DNA from: Bacillota bacterium
GTDB lineage: Bacteria > Bacillota > Clostridia > Christensenellales > Aristaeellaceae
DNA length: 15,471 nt
Direction: 5' to 3'
Assembly: GCA_023391725.1 (NCBI GenBank)
Contig: JAEWAH010000284.1
Location: forward strand, 1-15,471
In this document: positions 1-6,967 of the stretch, piece by piece
Layout of the letters: each line of letters starts with the position of its first letter
Numbering within the stretch: position 1 is the first letter of the stretch
Notes under the pieces: generated by a model
Told to the model about the DNA's origin: nothing
What the model saw: the letters and a program-made list of their open reading frames with translations, nothing else
Database searches by the model: none
Made by a program: the position numbers and the translations under genes

Positions 1-674
1 TTTAACTGAACTTGAAGCTGTTCCGCCTCGCCCATCACGCGGGCGACTTTGGTGATAAGCGGCTTGTCGAATTCCGGCCAGACGATGGTTTCCAGCACCA
101 CCATGTCTCCGGGCTTGGCTCCTTTCAGATCCCCCTGTACCCGCACGGGGCAGGTGATGCGCGCGTCGTGGGGCCGTGCCGGATAGGTTACTGCCTCTTC
201 CTCCCGGGCTTTTTGACGCTGCTTTTTGGAGGTATGGCAGGGGAGATCCCGGGATGCGGAGGGGGAGTCGGAGATCAAGACCGCGCTGAATGTTTCATGG
301 GCCCGGCGGGCGACAAAGAGGACCTCGCAGGGGCGGTTTCCGTAGGCATTGGCCGCGCTGGGGCGGACAAGAACGATGTCATCCGCCATAGCGCGCAAAG
401 CGCCTACCGGACGGATGGCCATGCCGGGGCCGCCAGTGAGCGGGCGCGCCTGCAAAGAGCCGCTGCGCAGCGCGGCTACACGGGCGGTCAAAAGCCCCAG
501 AGCCCGGGGAGCGGCGTATTTGCCCCGCTTGGTCAGGGCAACAAGGCCCTGGGCAAGAAGGGAATCCAGCTCCTTAAGCACTTCGTCTTGGGAAAGCGAC
601 AATACCCCGGCAATGTCACCGGGGGAGTAGGCCATGCTTTCCCTTTCCAGAAAATCTAAAACAGTTTGTTCCAT
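1..674 (-). CDS. RNase R-like exoribonuclease, N-terminal part (cut by window edge)
   Basis: Reading from the ATG at 674 the minus strand stays open for 224 codons and runs off the left edge. An AGGAAGG ribosome binding site lies just upstream of the ATG. The first ~65 residues look like the winged-helix domain of RNase R (EVLKELDSLLAQGLV, then KRGKYAAP). Two OB-fold-like stretches follow. One has the pattern of the first cold-shock domain (ALRAMADDIVLVRP, then CEVLFVARRAHETF). The other has that of the second (GAKPGDMVVLETIVWPEF, then a VMGEAEQ stretch where the family has EVLG). The catalytic RNB domain would lie outside the window. RNase R is a cytoplasmic 3'-5' exoribonuclease. The match is in pattern only: the usual GFGFV and DIFIP segments are degraded, and a Lys/Arg/Glu-rich insert sits near residue 160. 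It may be a divergent paralogue rather than the main RNase R. It is last in the minus-strand group, 108 bases after the radical SAM gene. Confidence 0.6.
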   Translation of the reverse strand, partial: MEQTVLDFLERESMAYSPGDIAGVLSLSQDEVLKELDSLLAQGLVALTKRGKYAAPRALGLLTARVAALRSGSLQARPLTGGPGMAIRPVGALRAMADDIVLVRPSAANAYGNRPCEVLFVARRAHETFSAVLISDSPSASRDLPCHTSKKQRQKAREEEAVTYPARPHDARITCPVRVQGDLKGAKPGDMVVLETIVWPEFDKPLITKVARVMGEAEQLQVQL

Positions 675-738
675 GGTACCTTCCTGTGGACATTGTATTT
701 TCACTTTGGCGCATTTGGCTTGAATTGCGCCCATTTAA

Positions 739-779
739 CCACCCCGGCGCTGCGCGCCACTCCTCCACAGGAGGGGAAT
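739..779 (-). repeat. Extragenic palindromic repeat, diverged copy
   Basis: Read on the minus strand this segment is TTCCCCTCCTGTGGAGGAG followed by TGGCGCGCAGCGCCGGGGTGG. It shares the layout of the repeats at 8931-9006 and 9958-10040: a short palindromic hairpin, then a GTGGxGCGCAGCGCCGG-type second hairpin. It fills most of the gap between the radical SAM gene and the RNase R-like gene. It could act as an RNA hairpin between the two transcripts, but it has no T-run and is not a clear terminator. Confidence 0.5.
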
Positions 780-782
780 AAC

Positions 783-1604
783 TTATACGTTCCCCAGCAG
801 CACCGTTTGCAGCTTTTCACGGGCGATGTCGGCCAGCTTGCGCATCAAAAGCACATCCGTAGGTTCCTTGTCCCGCATCCGCCGCCGGGGGAAGAATCGG
901 GTAATGTGCAGTGGAATGGCGGGATCGACGCCAGCGACCCAAGCGGAAAGGTCGTGCATCTCCTCTGGGGAATCATTCTCCCCGGGAACGATGAGGGTGG
1001 TGAGTTCCACATGGGAGCGGGGCGCGGCAACGCATATAAAATCCAGCACGGTTTGAAGGTCTCCACCCAGGCTTTTGTAGTAATCTTCAGAAAAGCCTTT
1101 CAGGTCGATGTTGAAGGCGTCGATGAAAGGCAGCACTTCCGCAAGGATCTCCCGGCAGGCGGAGCCGTTGGTAACCACCACGTTTTTCATGCCCCGCGCG
1201 TGGACCAATTTCGCTGTGTCCCGCACAAACTCATAGCCAACCATGGGCTCGTTGTAGGTGAAGGCCACGCCAATATTGCCCTGGGGGATAAGCTCCTGAG
1301 CCAGTTCCGTAAGTTCCTCCGGCGTCATGGCCTCGGTCTGAACGTCCTTAATGAATGCGGCGGCGATGGAAGCGTTCTGGCAAAAGGGGCAGTCCAGGTT
1401 GCATCCGAAAGTCCCCACGGAAAGGACCTTGCTCCCAGGATGAAAATATGCCAGCGGCTTTTTCTCGATGGGGTCCAGGGCAAGGGAAGTGAGCTGGCCG
1501 TAGCTTAAGGAGACACTTTTGCCGCTTACGTTCCTGCGCGCCCGGCATCGCCCAATTTGATCTTCCTTCAGGCGGCAGCGGTGCATGCAAACGGGGCAGA
1601 CAAT
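783..1604 (-). CDS. amrS: AmmeMemoRadiSam system radical SAM enzyme
   Basis: This is a radical SAM protein with the cluster motif GCNLDCPFCQN (C-x3-C-x2-C) that binds the SAM-coordinating [4Fe-4S] cluster. A TYNEPMVGYEF segment and a VTNGSA segment are typical of the pyruvate formate-lyase-activase-like AmmeMemoRadiSam branch. The chemistry of this system is not established. The first in-frame ATG (1586) would cut off a family-typical N-terminal motif, C-P-V-C-M-H-R-C then RLKEDQIGRCRARRN. The open frame continues upstream through two of those cysteines and the stop region of the preceding gene, where there is no in-frame ATG, GTG or TTG. I place the start at ATT 1604, where the family normally begins. 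ATC at 1613, six bases after GAGGTGG, is an alternative. The gene is directly downstream of its partner and almost certainly co-translated with it. Function is confident; the start is not. Confidence 0.88.
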   Translation of the reverse strand: MVCPVCMHRCRLKEDQIGRCRARRNVSGKSVSLSYGQLTSLALDPIEKKPLAYFHPGSKVLSVGTFGCNLDCPFCQNASIAAAFIKDVQTEAMTPEELTELAQELIPQGNIGVAFTYNEPMVGYEFVRDTAKLVHARGMKNVVVTNGSACREILAEVLPFIDAFNIDLKGFSEDYYKSLGGDLQTVLDFICVAAPRSHVELTTLIVPGENDSPEEMHDLSAWVAGVDPAIPLHITRFFPRRRMRDKEPTDVLLMRKLADIAREKLQTVLLGNV

Positions 1605-1605
1605 C

Positions 1606-3000
1606 TCACCGATGGCGCACCACCTCGAATCGCTGGAGAGTGACCGGCTCGCCTTCCCGGATGCCGGCCTTGCGTTTGGCGATGGATAGCTGCTCCGCCA
1701 CCGTATTGATCCCCTCCAGATTGGGCAGCAAAAGCCCCCGCCTGTGGCCTCGGGAAACGATTACGCCATAGCGCTTCACATCCAGTGCTTCGGGAGAAGC
1801 GATATCCTCCGCCTTGCCCAGGATATCCACGCTGTATTCCAGTTCGTCCAGTTCTCCGCGCGTCACCGGCTCAAAGCGCGGGTCCTGGGAACAGGCGCTG
1901 ATGGCGTTTTGTATGATCTCATCCGCGATGGATCGGGTGGTGGCCGATATGGTGCCAATGCAGCCGCGCAGCTGCCCATGCTTTTTGAGGGAAACAAAGG
2001 CACCGGCCTGGTTGGACATCATCTCATCGGGCAGGCCGGAAGGGACCCTCACAGCCTCCCCGCGAAGGATATAGCCTTCCACCGCGGCCCGGGCCAGGCG
2101 CACATAATCATCCTCCGCCTGCTTGAGGGCTTCAAGGCGCTCCTTTTGCTGCGAAAGATAGCTGCTAAGGAAATGCCTTGAAGTGTCTTCACCTTCCGGG
2201 ATATAGGAGCACACGCCATACCCCACGCCGAAAGGGCCTTCGTAGGACAGCGCTTGTGCCTGTAACTTCAGACCATCGAGGCATCCCGCCAGGATTGCAA
2301 AGGAGCGATGGCCGCATTCCCCGGCGCTTTCGCAAAAATCTGGGTCAAAAAGAAAAAGCTCATTAAAGGCGCCGCGGCCCATCACATCCATGATCCTTTG
2401 GTCGTATTGGGGGCCTTCCGGGCTGAACCCGTAGGGGCCGTCCTCCTTCAGCCGGTGGGAAAGATCGCCGCTGGCTACGATGGCGATGCTGCGCTTTAAT
2501 CGCTCCGCCGTTTCGCGGATGAGCATCCCCAGCCGGTAATGGTCGGTATAGGGCAGCCCGGAAAGCCCGATGCGCACGATCCTTGCGGGGATTTCTCCGC
2601 CAAAGGCTTCTTTGATAAAGTATAGCGGCACCATGGTCCCGTGGTCCAGCTTTTTGTCACGCTCGCCGGAAGTGCCTGCCGGCAAACCTTTCGAGTCCGC
2701 CAGACGGCACAGCTCCGAAACAAATTCCACATCATAATGGACTTCGAATTTCACATCCGGGGCGCGGAATTCCGCAAAGCTCCCCTGGGCGCCAGCTCCG
2801 GGGGAGATGTGGAAATAGTCCGCATACATCAAGCTGTGGGGCGTGAAGATCACAATGGTTTCCGGTTTGCGCGCGGCCAATAATTCCGCCGCCCGGCGGT
2901 ATCCTCCGATGGTCTTTAAAATGCCCTGCTCCTGCCCGCGGCCCACCTCGGGGACGATCAGCGGCGGATGCGGGACCATAAAGGCGGATTGGATAGTCAT
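1606..3000 (-). CDS. amrA: Memo (LigB-like) and AMMECR1 fusion protein, AmmeMemoRadiSam system
   Basis: This is a two-domain protein of 464 residues. Residues 1 to about 270 resemble the class III extradiol dioxygenase (LigB)/Memo fold, with conserved histidines in MVPHPPLI and FTPHSLM and a GDLSHRL motif. Residues from about 290 to the end form an AMMECR1 domain with its hallmark LRGCIG (Cys near 347) and a C-terminal PVTLQRFEVV. The two activities are separate genes in many genomes (amrB and amrA) but fused here, and the third partner, the radical SAM enzyme, follows directly. The system is widespread and has been predicted to make a modification by radical chemistry, but its substrate is unknown. 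AGGAGG at 3008-3013 lies seven bases before the ATG at 3000; a second ATG at 3003 is only four bases away. The in-frame TTG at 3018 lies upstream of the ribosome binding site and is ruled out. Confidence 0.9.
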   Translation of the reverse strand: MTIQSAFMVPHPPLIVPEVGRGQEQGILKTIGGYRRAAELLAARKPETIVIFTPHSLMYADYFHISPGAGAQGSFAEFRAPDVKFEVHYDVEFVSELCRLADSKGLPAGTSGERDKKLDHGTMVPLYFIKEAFGGEIPARIVRIGLSGLPYTDHYRLGMLIRETAERLKRSIAIVASGDLSHRLKEDGPYGFSPEGPQYDQRIMDVMGRGAFNELFLFDPDFCESAGECGHRSFAILAGCLDGLKLQAQALSYEGPFGVGYGVCSYIPEGEDTSRHFLSSYLSQQKERLEALKQAEDDYVRLARAAVEGYILRGEAVRVPSGLPDEMMSNQAGAFVSLKKHGQLRGCIGTISATTRSIADEIIQNAISACSQDPRFEPVTRGELDELEYSVDILGKAEDIASPEALDVKRYGVIVSRGHRRGLLLPNLEGINTVAEQLSIAKRKAGIREGEPVTLQRFEVVRHR

Positions 3001-3105
3001 CATGAAGCCTCCTGCCAAGGGAAGACGTTGAGGGCTGATTCCACGCGGCGGAAGGGAAATCCTTCCCTGCCCGCTGGTTTCTATTGTCGCAAGGGGAACG
3101 GGGGA

Positions 3106-3939
3106 TTATGCGGCGGGGCCAGAAAGGCCGCGCTTTTTAAGCATTCGCTCGTAAAACATGTATTGCTGCATGACCCCCGCGATGCCGGGGTAGCGGTCAA
3201 AGGGCGAAGCGCCGCCGTAGTGGAGGTCAATGACCCGCTGGATCCATACATCCACCGGCGCACTGTTAAGGCGATGGTAGCCAAAGAGCATCACGCAGTG
3301 GGCCACCTTGACCCCCACGCCGCTTAGGGAAAGCAGGCCGTCACGCAGCGCATCATCGTCAAGGCTAGAAAGGTCGCTCAAATCTATCTCTCCCCGGGCT
3401 ACCGCCCGGGCGGTGGCCTGGATATAGGGCCCGCGGTACCCCACGGAGCAGGCTTTGAGTACCTCCTGCGGCGCGTTCGCGATGGCCTCGGGGGAGGGGA
3501 AAGCGTAAAGCTGGCGCCCTTTGATGGGGAGTGGCTCGCCCAGATGGCTGCACAGTTTTTCGATGGAGTCACGGATGGCGGGGATACTTTTGCGCTGGGA
3601 AAGGATAAAACTGATAAGCGTCTCCCATGGGTCCTGCCTTAGGATGCGCAATCCCTGGCCCAGATGTGCGGCGCGCAGGAGGTAATCATCGGTTTCGTCT
3701 ACCGCCGAAAGATATGCGTCGTAGTCTGTATCAAGGTCGAAATAAGGCCGCCATACGGTTTGAAATTCTTCATCGGGGCAGGAAAATTCAAAGGAATCTT
3801 CTTTCAGGCAGGTGATGACAAGATGCCTGTTCAAGGCGATGACTTGCACCTGCCCGGGGGAGGTTTCCAGCATGCGAAAGCATTGGCCGCTTGCGGCAAT
3901 GGCCCGGGGATCAAAGTTTGTGATATGATAGATGCCCAT
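3106..3939 (-). CDS. OGG1-type 8-oxoguanine DNA glycosylase/AP lyase
   Basis: This 277-residue protein has the OGG N-terminal domain (FDPRAIAASGQCFRM, where OGG1 has the segment ending GQxFRW) followed by the HhH-GPD fold. The helix-hairpin-helix LSLSGVGVKVAHCVMLFG carries the catalytic lysine (K211), and APVDVWIQRV carries the catalytic aspartate (D230). Their 19-residue spacing equals that of K249 and D268 in human OGG1. A SQRKSIPAIRDSIEKLC helix stands where OGG1 has its SxNN-type DNA-contact segment. The enzyme excises 8-oxoguanine or related lesions and nicks the abasic site. The start is set at ATG 3939 because a good promoter (3977-4006) would lie inside the longer frame from 4044. It heads the minus-strand group, 105 bases upstream of the Memo-AMMECR1 gene. 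A broader 3-methyladenine glycosylase role cannot be excluded. Confidence 0.87.
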   Translation of the reverse strand: MGIYHITNFDPRAIAASGQCFRMLETSPGQVQVIALNRHLVITCLKEDSFEFSCPDEEFQTVWRPYFDLDTDYDAYLSAVDETDDYLLRAAHLGQGLRILRQDPWETLISFILSQRKSIPAIRDSIEKLCSHLGEPLPIKGRQLYAFPSPEAIANAPQEVLKACSVGYRGPYIQATARAVARGEIDLSDLSSLDDDALRDGLLSLSGVGVKVAHCVMLFGYHRLNSAPVDVWIQRVIDLHYGGASPFDRYPGIAGVMQQYMFYERMLKKRGLSGPAA

Positions 3940-3976
3940 TTTTGCGTTGGCTCCTGATGGTTTTATTTCCCCTGCT

Positions 3977-4006
3977 ATTATACAGGAGGGGAAGAAGAAA
4001 GTCCAA
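3977..4006 (-). promoter_or_regulatory. Sigma-A-like promoter for the glycosylase/AmmeMemoRadiSam group
   Basis: Read on the minus strand: TTGGAC (4006-4001), an 18-base spacer, then a perfect TATAAT (3982-3977). The predicted transcription start is about 30 bases upstream of the glycosylase ATG at 3939, which supports that start codon. Confidence 0.7.
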
Positions 4007-4286
4007 GTTTCGCCTGAAGTGTGGGCATCTGAATTTTCTACCAAAAGGGGCGAGGTTTCGCGCCTGCGGGCGCAACCAAAGGGCTTTCCGGTCAGTCCGG
4101 CCAGATCAATCGGCGCACTGCTGCGCTGCCGCTTGCATTGCTTGTTTCGCTGGCTTCCTTCACCCTGCCCGATGCCGCCACTGGCGGCGGCAGGGTTCCG
4201 GAACCTTTGGAAACCTTCGGAGGCTGCGCTTCCATAGTAAAGTTTTCCGGAGAGAGGTGCGGGGAGGGAGACTTTTTCAAAAGGCC

Positions 4287-4315
4287 TCCTCCCCGCTCAT
4301 TCTCTGGTATATAAT
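4287..4315 (+). promoter_or_regulatory. Promoter of the Crp/Fnr gene, -35 box weak
   Basis: A perfect TATAAT lies at 4310-4315. The position 17 bases upstream reads TCCTCC, which is a poor -35, and is occupied by the right arm of a GC-rich hairpin. The predicted start near 4322 means the ATG at 4322 would be leaderless, so the ATG at 4349 with its own ribosome binding site is preferred. The weak -35 suggests low or activated transcription. Confidence 0.5.
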
Positions 4316-4348
4316 ACTGTCATGCACGCGGGAAGAAGGGGGATCACC

Positions 4349-5023
4349 ATGGAATCCACCATCAAAAACAGCCGGCTGTTCGACGGCTTATCAGAGGAAG
4401 AGATAAACGGCTGCCTTGCCTGCTGCGGGGCGAAGGCGGTCACCTATGAAAAGGGCGAAATGATCTTTGGGCCGTGGGAAGCGCCCCAAAGCTTGCATGT
4501 GCTTTTGGATGGTGCGGTAGCTGTGTGCCAGGATACGGTTTCGGGAAGGCGCACGGTGATAGCGACCTTCCGGGAGGCGGGGGACTTGTTTGGCGAAGTT
4601 TATCTGTTTTTGGATAAAAGCAGCTATGACTATTACGCCATGGCGGTAGAGCAGGCGCGGGTGCTCATTATGCCAAAAATTTTTTTCTACCATAACTGCA
4701 CAAAAGGCTGCGTGCCCCACGCCAGGCTGATTCAAAATATGCTGGCGATCCTGGCGGACAAGGCCTATTTTTTGAACAGAAAGCTGCTATTGATGTCCGC
4801 CGGCAGCCTGCGCCAGAAGATTGTCCGGCTGCTGATGCAGTACGCTCAGCCGGACGGAAAGGTCGCCCTGCAGATGAATAGAGAAGATATGGCGGATTTC
4901 TTGGGCGCGGCAAGGCCTTCCCTATCCCGGGAATTGATGAAGATGCGGGAGGAAGGATTGATCGGGCTAAAAGGCAAGCAGATCATCATACGTGATTTTG
5001 AGGCCATTGAAAATTGTATGTAA
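4349..5023 (+). CDS. Crp/Fnr family transcriptional regulator, HcpR-like by context
   Basis: This 224-residue protein has a cyclic-nucleotide-binding-type beta-barrel at the N-terminus (KGEMIFGPWEAPQSLHVLLD, then REAGDLFGEVYLFLD), a long dimerisation helix, and a winged helix-turn-helix from about residue 176 (NREDMADFLGAARPSLSREL). The barrel lacks the full cAMP-contact motif of CRP, so another signal is likely. The residues 27-34 region has three cysteines (CLACC), but no Fnr-type cluster motif is apparent. Its position immediately upstream of hcp on the same strand matches the known pairing of HcpR-type regulators with hcp in anaerobes, where they respond to nitric oxide or nitrite stress. 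The start is ATG 4349, six bases after AAGGGGG. The ligand and the name HcpR are inferred. Confidence 0.85.
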   Translation: MESTIKNSRLFDGLSEEEINGCLACCGAKAVTYEKGEMIFGPWEAPQSLHVLLDGAVAVCQDTVSGRRTVIATFREAGDLFGEVYLFLDKSSYDYYAMAVEQARVLIMPKIFFYHNCTKGCVPHARLIQNMLAILADKAYFLNRKLLLMSAGSLRQKIVRLLMQYAQPDGKVALQMNREDMADFLGAARPSLSRELMKMREEGLIGLKGKQIIIRDFEAIENCM

Positions 5024-5029
5024 AATAAG

Positions 5030-5057
5030 AATCCGTAACATGCGTTACGGATTTTTT
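5030..5057 (+). terminator. Intrinsic terminator of the Crp/Fnr gene
   Basis: A perfect ten-base-pair stem AATCCGTAAC/GTTACGGATT with an ATGC loop starts seven bases after the regulator's stop codon and is followed by six Ts. The stem is AT-rich for a terminator, so read-through into hcp is plausible. The same sequence contains GTAAC-N4-GTTAC, which has the half-site spacing of Fnr-type operators. Confidence 0.65.
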
Positions 5058-5083
5058 GCTGCTCCTGCGTTATTATTCAACCG
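5032..5083 (+). promoter_or_regulatory. Candidate class II activated promoter of hcp
   Basis: The palindrome is centred between 5041 and 5042. The best -10 box in the gap is TATTAT at 5071-5076, which predicts a start at about 5083 and places the palindrome centre at -41.5. That is the classic class II activator position for Crp/Fnr proteins. There is no usable -35 box at the right spacing: the TTACGG inside the palindrome is 20 bases from the -10. The geometry is seen in the sequence; the operator role is inference. Confidence 0.45.
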
Positions 5084-5158
5084 TGAGATGAAAATCTGCC
5101 TGCGAAGGAAGAAACCTAAGCGAGGGCAAGTTTTGCAAGAAAGCAGGAGGCAAAAGTA

Positions 5159-6796
5159 ATGGAACAAAAAATGTTTTGCTATCAGTGCCAGGAGGTGGCG
5201 GGCTGCACTGGCTGCACCCTGGCTGGCGTGTGCGGGAAAAGTCCGGAGGTATCGGCCCTGCAGGATCTGCTGGTATATGTGACAAAGGGTATATCGGAAG
5301 TTACCACACGGCTGCGCAAAGAGGGGAAACCCGTTGCCCGTGAGATTAACCACCTGGTCACCTCAAACCTGTTCGTCACCATCACCAACGCTAATTTTGA
5401 CGACGAGAAGATCACGTCTCTGATTGATACTACCTTGACCGAAAAGAAAAAGCTGCTGGCTCAGCTGGCAGATCGCAATGGCCTGTCCAAGGCGGCGACC
5501 TGGGAGGGGACTGCTTCTGGGTTCCAGGCCAAGGCAAAGACCGTGGGCATTCTGGAAACGAAAAATGAGGACGTGCGCAGCCTTCGGGAGCTGATCATCT
5601 ATGGCCTAAAGGGCCTGGCCGCCTATATGAAGCACGCCAATGTCCTTTCGTATAATAACGAGGAAGCCGATGCATTTTTGCAAAGCGCGCTTTCAAAGAC
5701 GCTGGATGATACCTTGAGCGCAAATGATCTTGTTGCCCTGACGCTGGAAACGGGCAAGTTTGGCGTGGACGGTATGGCTCTCCTGGACAAGGCCAACACC
5801 GAGACGTACGGCAACCCCGAGATCACCAAGGTCAATATTGGCGTTGGAACGCGGCCGGGCATCCTGATCTCCGGCCATGATCTAAAGGATATGGAAATGC
5901 TGCTTGAGCAGACAGAAAATACGGGCGTGGATGTGTACACCCACTCGGAGATGCTTCCGGCCCACTACTATCCGGCGTTCAAGAAGTATACGCACTTTGT
6001 GGGCAACTACGGCAATGCCTGGTGGGGCCAGAAGGAAGAATTCGAAAAGTTCAACGGACCTATCCTGATGACCACCAACTGCCTGGTCCCGCCCAAGGCC
6101 AGCTATATCGACAGGGTGTATACCACAGGCGCTGCCGGGTTCCCCGGTGTCAAGCATATTCCTGGCGGCATTGGCGAAAAGAAGGATTTTTCTCAAATCA
6201 TCGCCCACGCCAAGCGCTGCGCGCCGCCCACTGAAATCGAAAAGGGCCAAATCGTCGGCGGTTTTGCCCATAACCAGGTCCTTGCTCTGGCGGATAAAGT
6301 AGTAGACGCCGTAAAGACCGGGGCCATCAAGAAGTTCGTTGTGATGGCCGGGTGCGACGGGCGGATGAAGTCCCGCAATTACTACACCGATTTTGCCAAG
6401 GCGCTGCCTAAGGACGCCGTGATCCTGACGGCGGGCTGCGCCAAGTACCGCTATAACAAGCTGGACCTGGGCGATATTGGCGGCATCCCCCGTGTGCTGG
6501 ACGCGGGGCAGTGCAACGACTCCTATTCTTTGGCGCTGATTGCGTTAAAGCTGAAGGAAGTCTTTGGCCTCCAAGATATCAACGATCTGCCCATCATCTA
6601 CAACATCGCCTGGTATGAGCAAAAGGCCGTGATCGTGCTGCTGGCGCTTTTGTACCTGGGCGTGAAGAACATCCACCTGGGCCCCACGCTCCCCGCGTTC
6701 CTTTCTCCCAATGTGGCAAAGGTGCTGGTGGAAAGCTTTGGCATTGCCGGGATCGGGACGGTGGAAGAGGATATGGCGTCGTTCTTCAAACAATAA
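5159..6796 (+). CDS. hcp: Hybrid cluster protein (hydroxylamine reductase/NO reductase)
   Basis: This is full-length Hcp of 545 residues. The N-terminal cysteines C7, C10, C19 and C25 (C-x2-C-x8-C-x5-C) bind the cubane [4Fe-4S] cluster in the spacing of strict anaerobes. The ligands expected for the hybrid Fe-S-O cluster are all visible: His in ISGHDL, Glu in THSEML, Cys in TTNCLV, Cys in MAGCDGR, Cys in TAGCAKY, Cys in AGQCND, and the Glu and Lys of WYEQKA. Hcp is a cytoplasmic enzyme that reduces hydroxylamine in vitro; in E. coli it has been shown to act as a nitric oxide reductase and in protein S-nitrosylation. AGGAGG at 5145-5150 is eight bases before the ATG. A Crp/Fnr gene precedes it and a strong terminator follows, so it is probably a single-gene unit. 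No hcr reductase gene is in the window. Confidence 0.97.
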   Translation: MEQKMFCYQCQEVAGCTGCTLAGVCGKSPEVSALQDLLVYVTKGISEVTTRLRKEGKPVAREINHLVTSNLFVTITNANFDDEKITSLIDTTLTEKKKLLAQLADRNGLSKAATWEGTASGFQAKAKTVGILETKNEDVRSLRELIIYGLKGLAAYMKHANVLSYNNEEADAFLQSALSKTLDDTLSANDLVALTLETGKFGVDGMALLDKANTETYGNPEITKVNIGVGTRPGILISGHDLKDMEMLLEQTENTGVDVYTHSEMLPAHYYPAFKKYTHFVGNYGNAWWGQKEEFEKFNGPILMTTNCLVPPKASYIDRVYTTGAAGFPGVKHIPGGIGEKKDFSQIIAHAKRCAPPTEIEKGQIVGGFAHNQVLALADKVVDAVKTGAIKKFVVMAGCDGRMKSRNYYTDFAKALPKDAVILTAGCAKYRYNKLDLGDIGGIPRVLDAGQCNDSYSLALIALKLKEVFGLQDINDLPIIYNIAWYEQKAVIVLLALLYLGVKNIHLGPTLPAFLSPNVAKVLVESFGIAGIGTVEEDMASFFKQ

Positions 6797-6825
6797 TGAC
6801 TTTTTGTTGACTGCTTTAATAACAG

Positions 6826-6856
6826 AGCGCGCAGGAGGGATCTCCTGCGCGCTTTT
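6826..6856 (+). terminator. Intrinsic terminator after hcp
   Basis: A perfect twelve-base-pair stem AGCGCGCAGGAG/CTCCTGCGCGCT with a GGAT loop is followed by a short T-run, 29 bases after the hcp stop codon. Confidence 0.85.
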
Positions 6857-6915
6857 GGCTATCAATTAAACGCTGATGCTTTGATTCGATTTTGTTAACC
6901 AAATCTGTACTGCTG

Positions 6916-6946
6916 TTGAAAAAGAAGAACAAGCTATGGTACCATA
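6916..6946 (+). promoter_or_regulatory. Candidate promoter and palindrome for the GH4 gene
   Basis: TTGAAA (6916-6921) is followed after 18 bases by TACCAT (6940-6945), a modest -10 box. The -10 overlaps a perfect 12-base palindrome TATGGTACCATA (6935-6946), flanked by GC at 6933-6934 and paired further by CATAGC downstream. A palindrome over a -10 box is a common place for a repressor operator. No regulator gene is adjacent. Confidence 0.4.
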
Positions 6947-6967
6947 CTCATAGCGAGAGGAGAGCTC

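Larger units (their letters stand above)
3940..4348. other. Intergenic region with hairpins between divergent units
   Basis: No credible gene is visible. The left end holds the minus-strand promoter at 3977-4006 and the right end a plus-strand -10 at 4310-4315. Between them are several hairpins. CCCTGCC and GGCAGGG enclose GCCGCCA/TGGCGGC at about 4163-4195. GGTTCCGGAACC (4194-4205) is a perfect palindrome. GGGGAGG (4261-4267) faces CCTCCTCCCC (4285-4294). The hairpin-dense stretch resembles the extragenic repeat material elsewhere in the window but does not match the 8931-9006 repeat directly. Confidence 0.6.

Noticed and set aside
12..1508. Long plus-strand frames at 12-659 and 666-1508
   Set aside because: They are shadows of the minus-strand RNase R-like and radical SAM genes; the protein-family motifs are all in the minus-strand frames.
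3940..4044. An N-terminal extension of the DNA glycosylase from 4044
   Set aside because: It would contain the gene's own promoter (3977-4006), and the extension has no family similarity.
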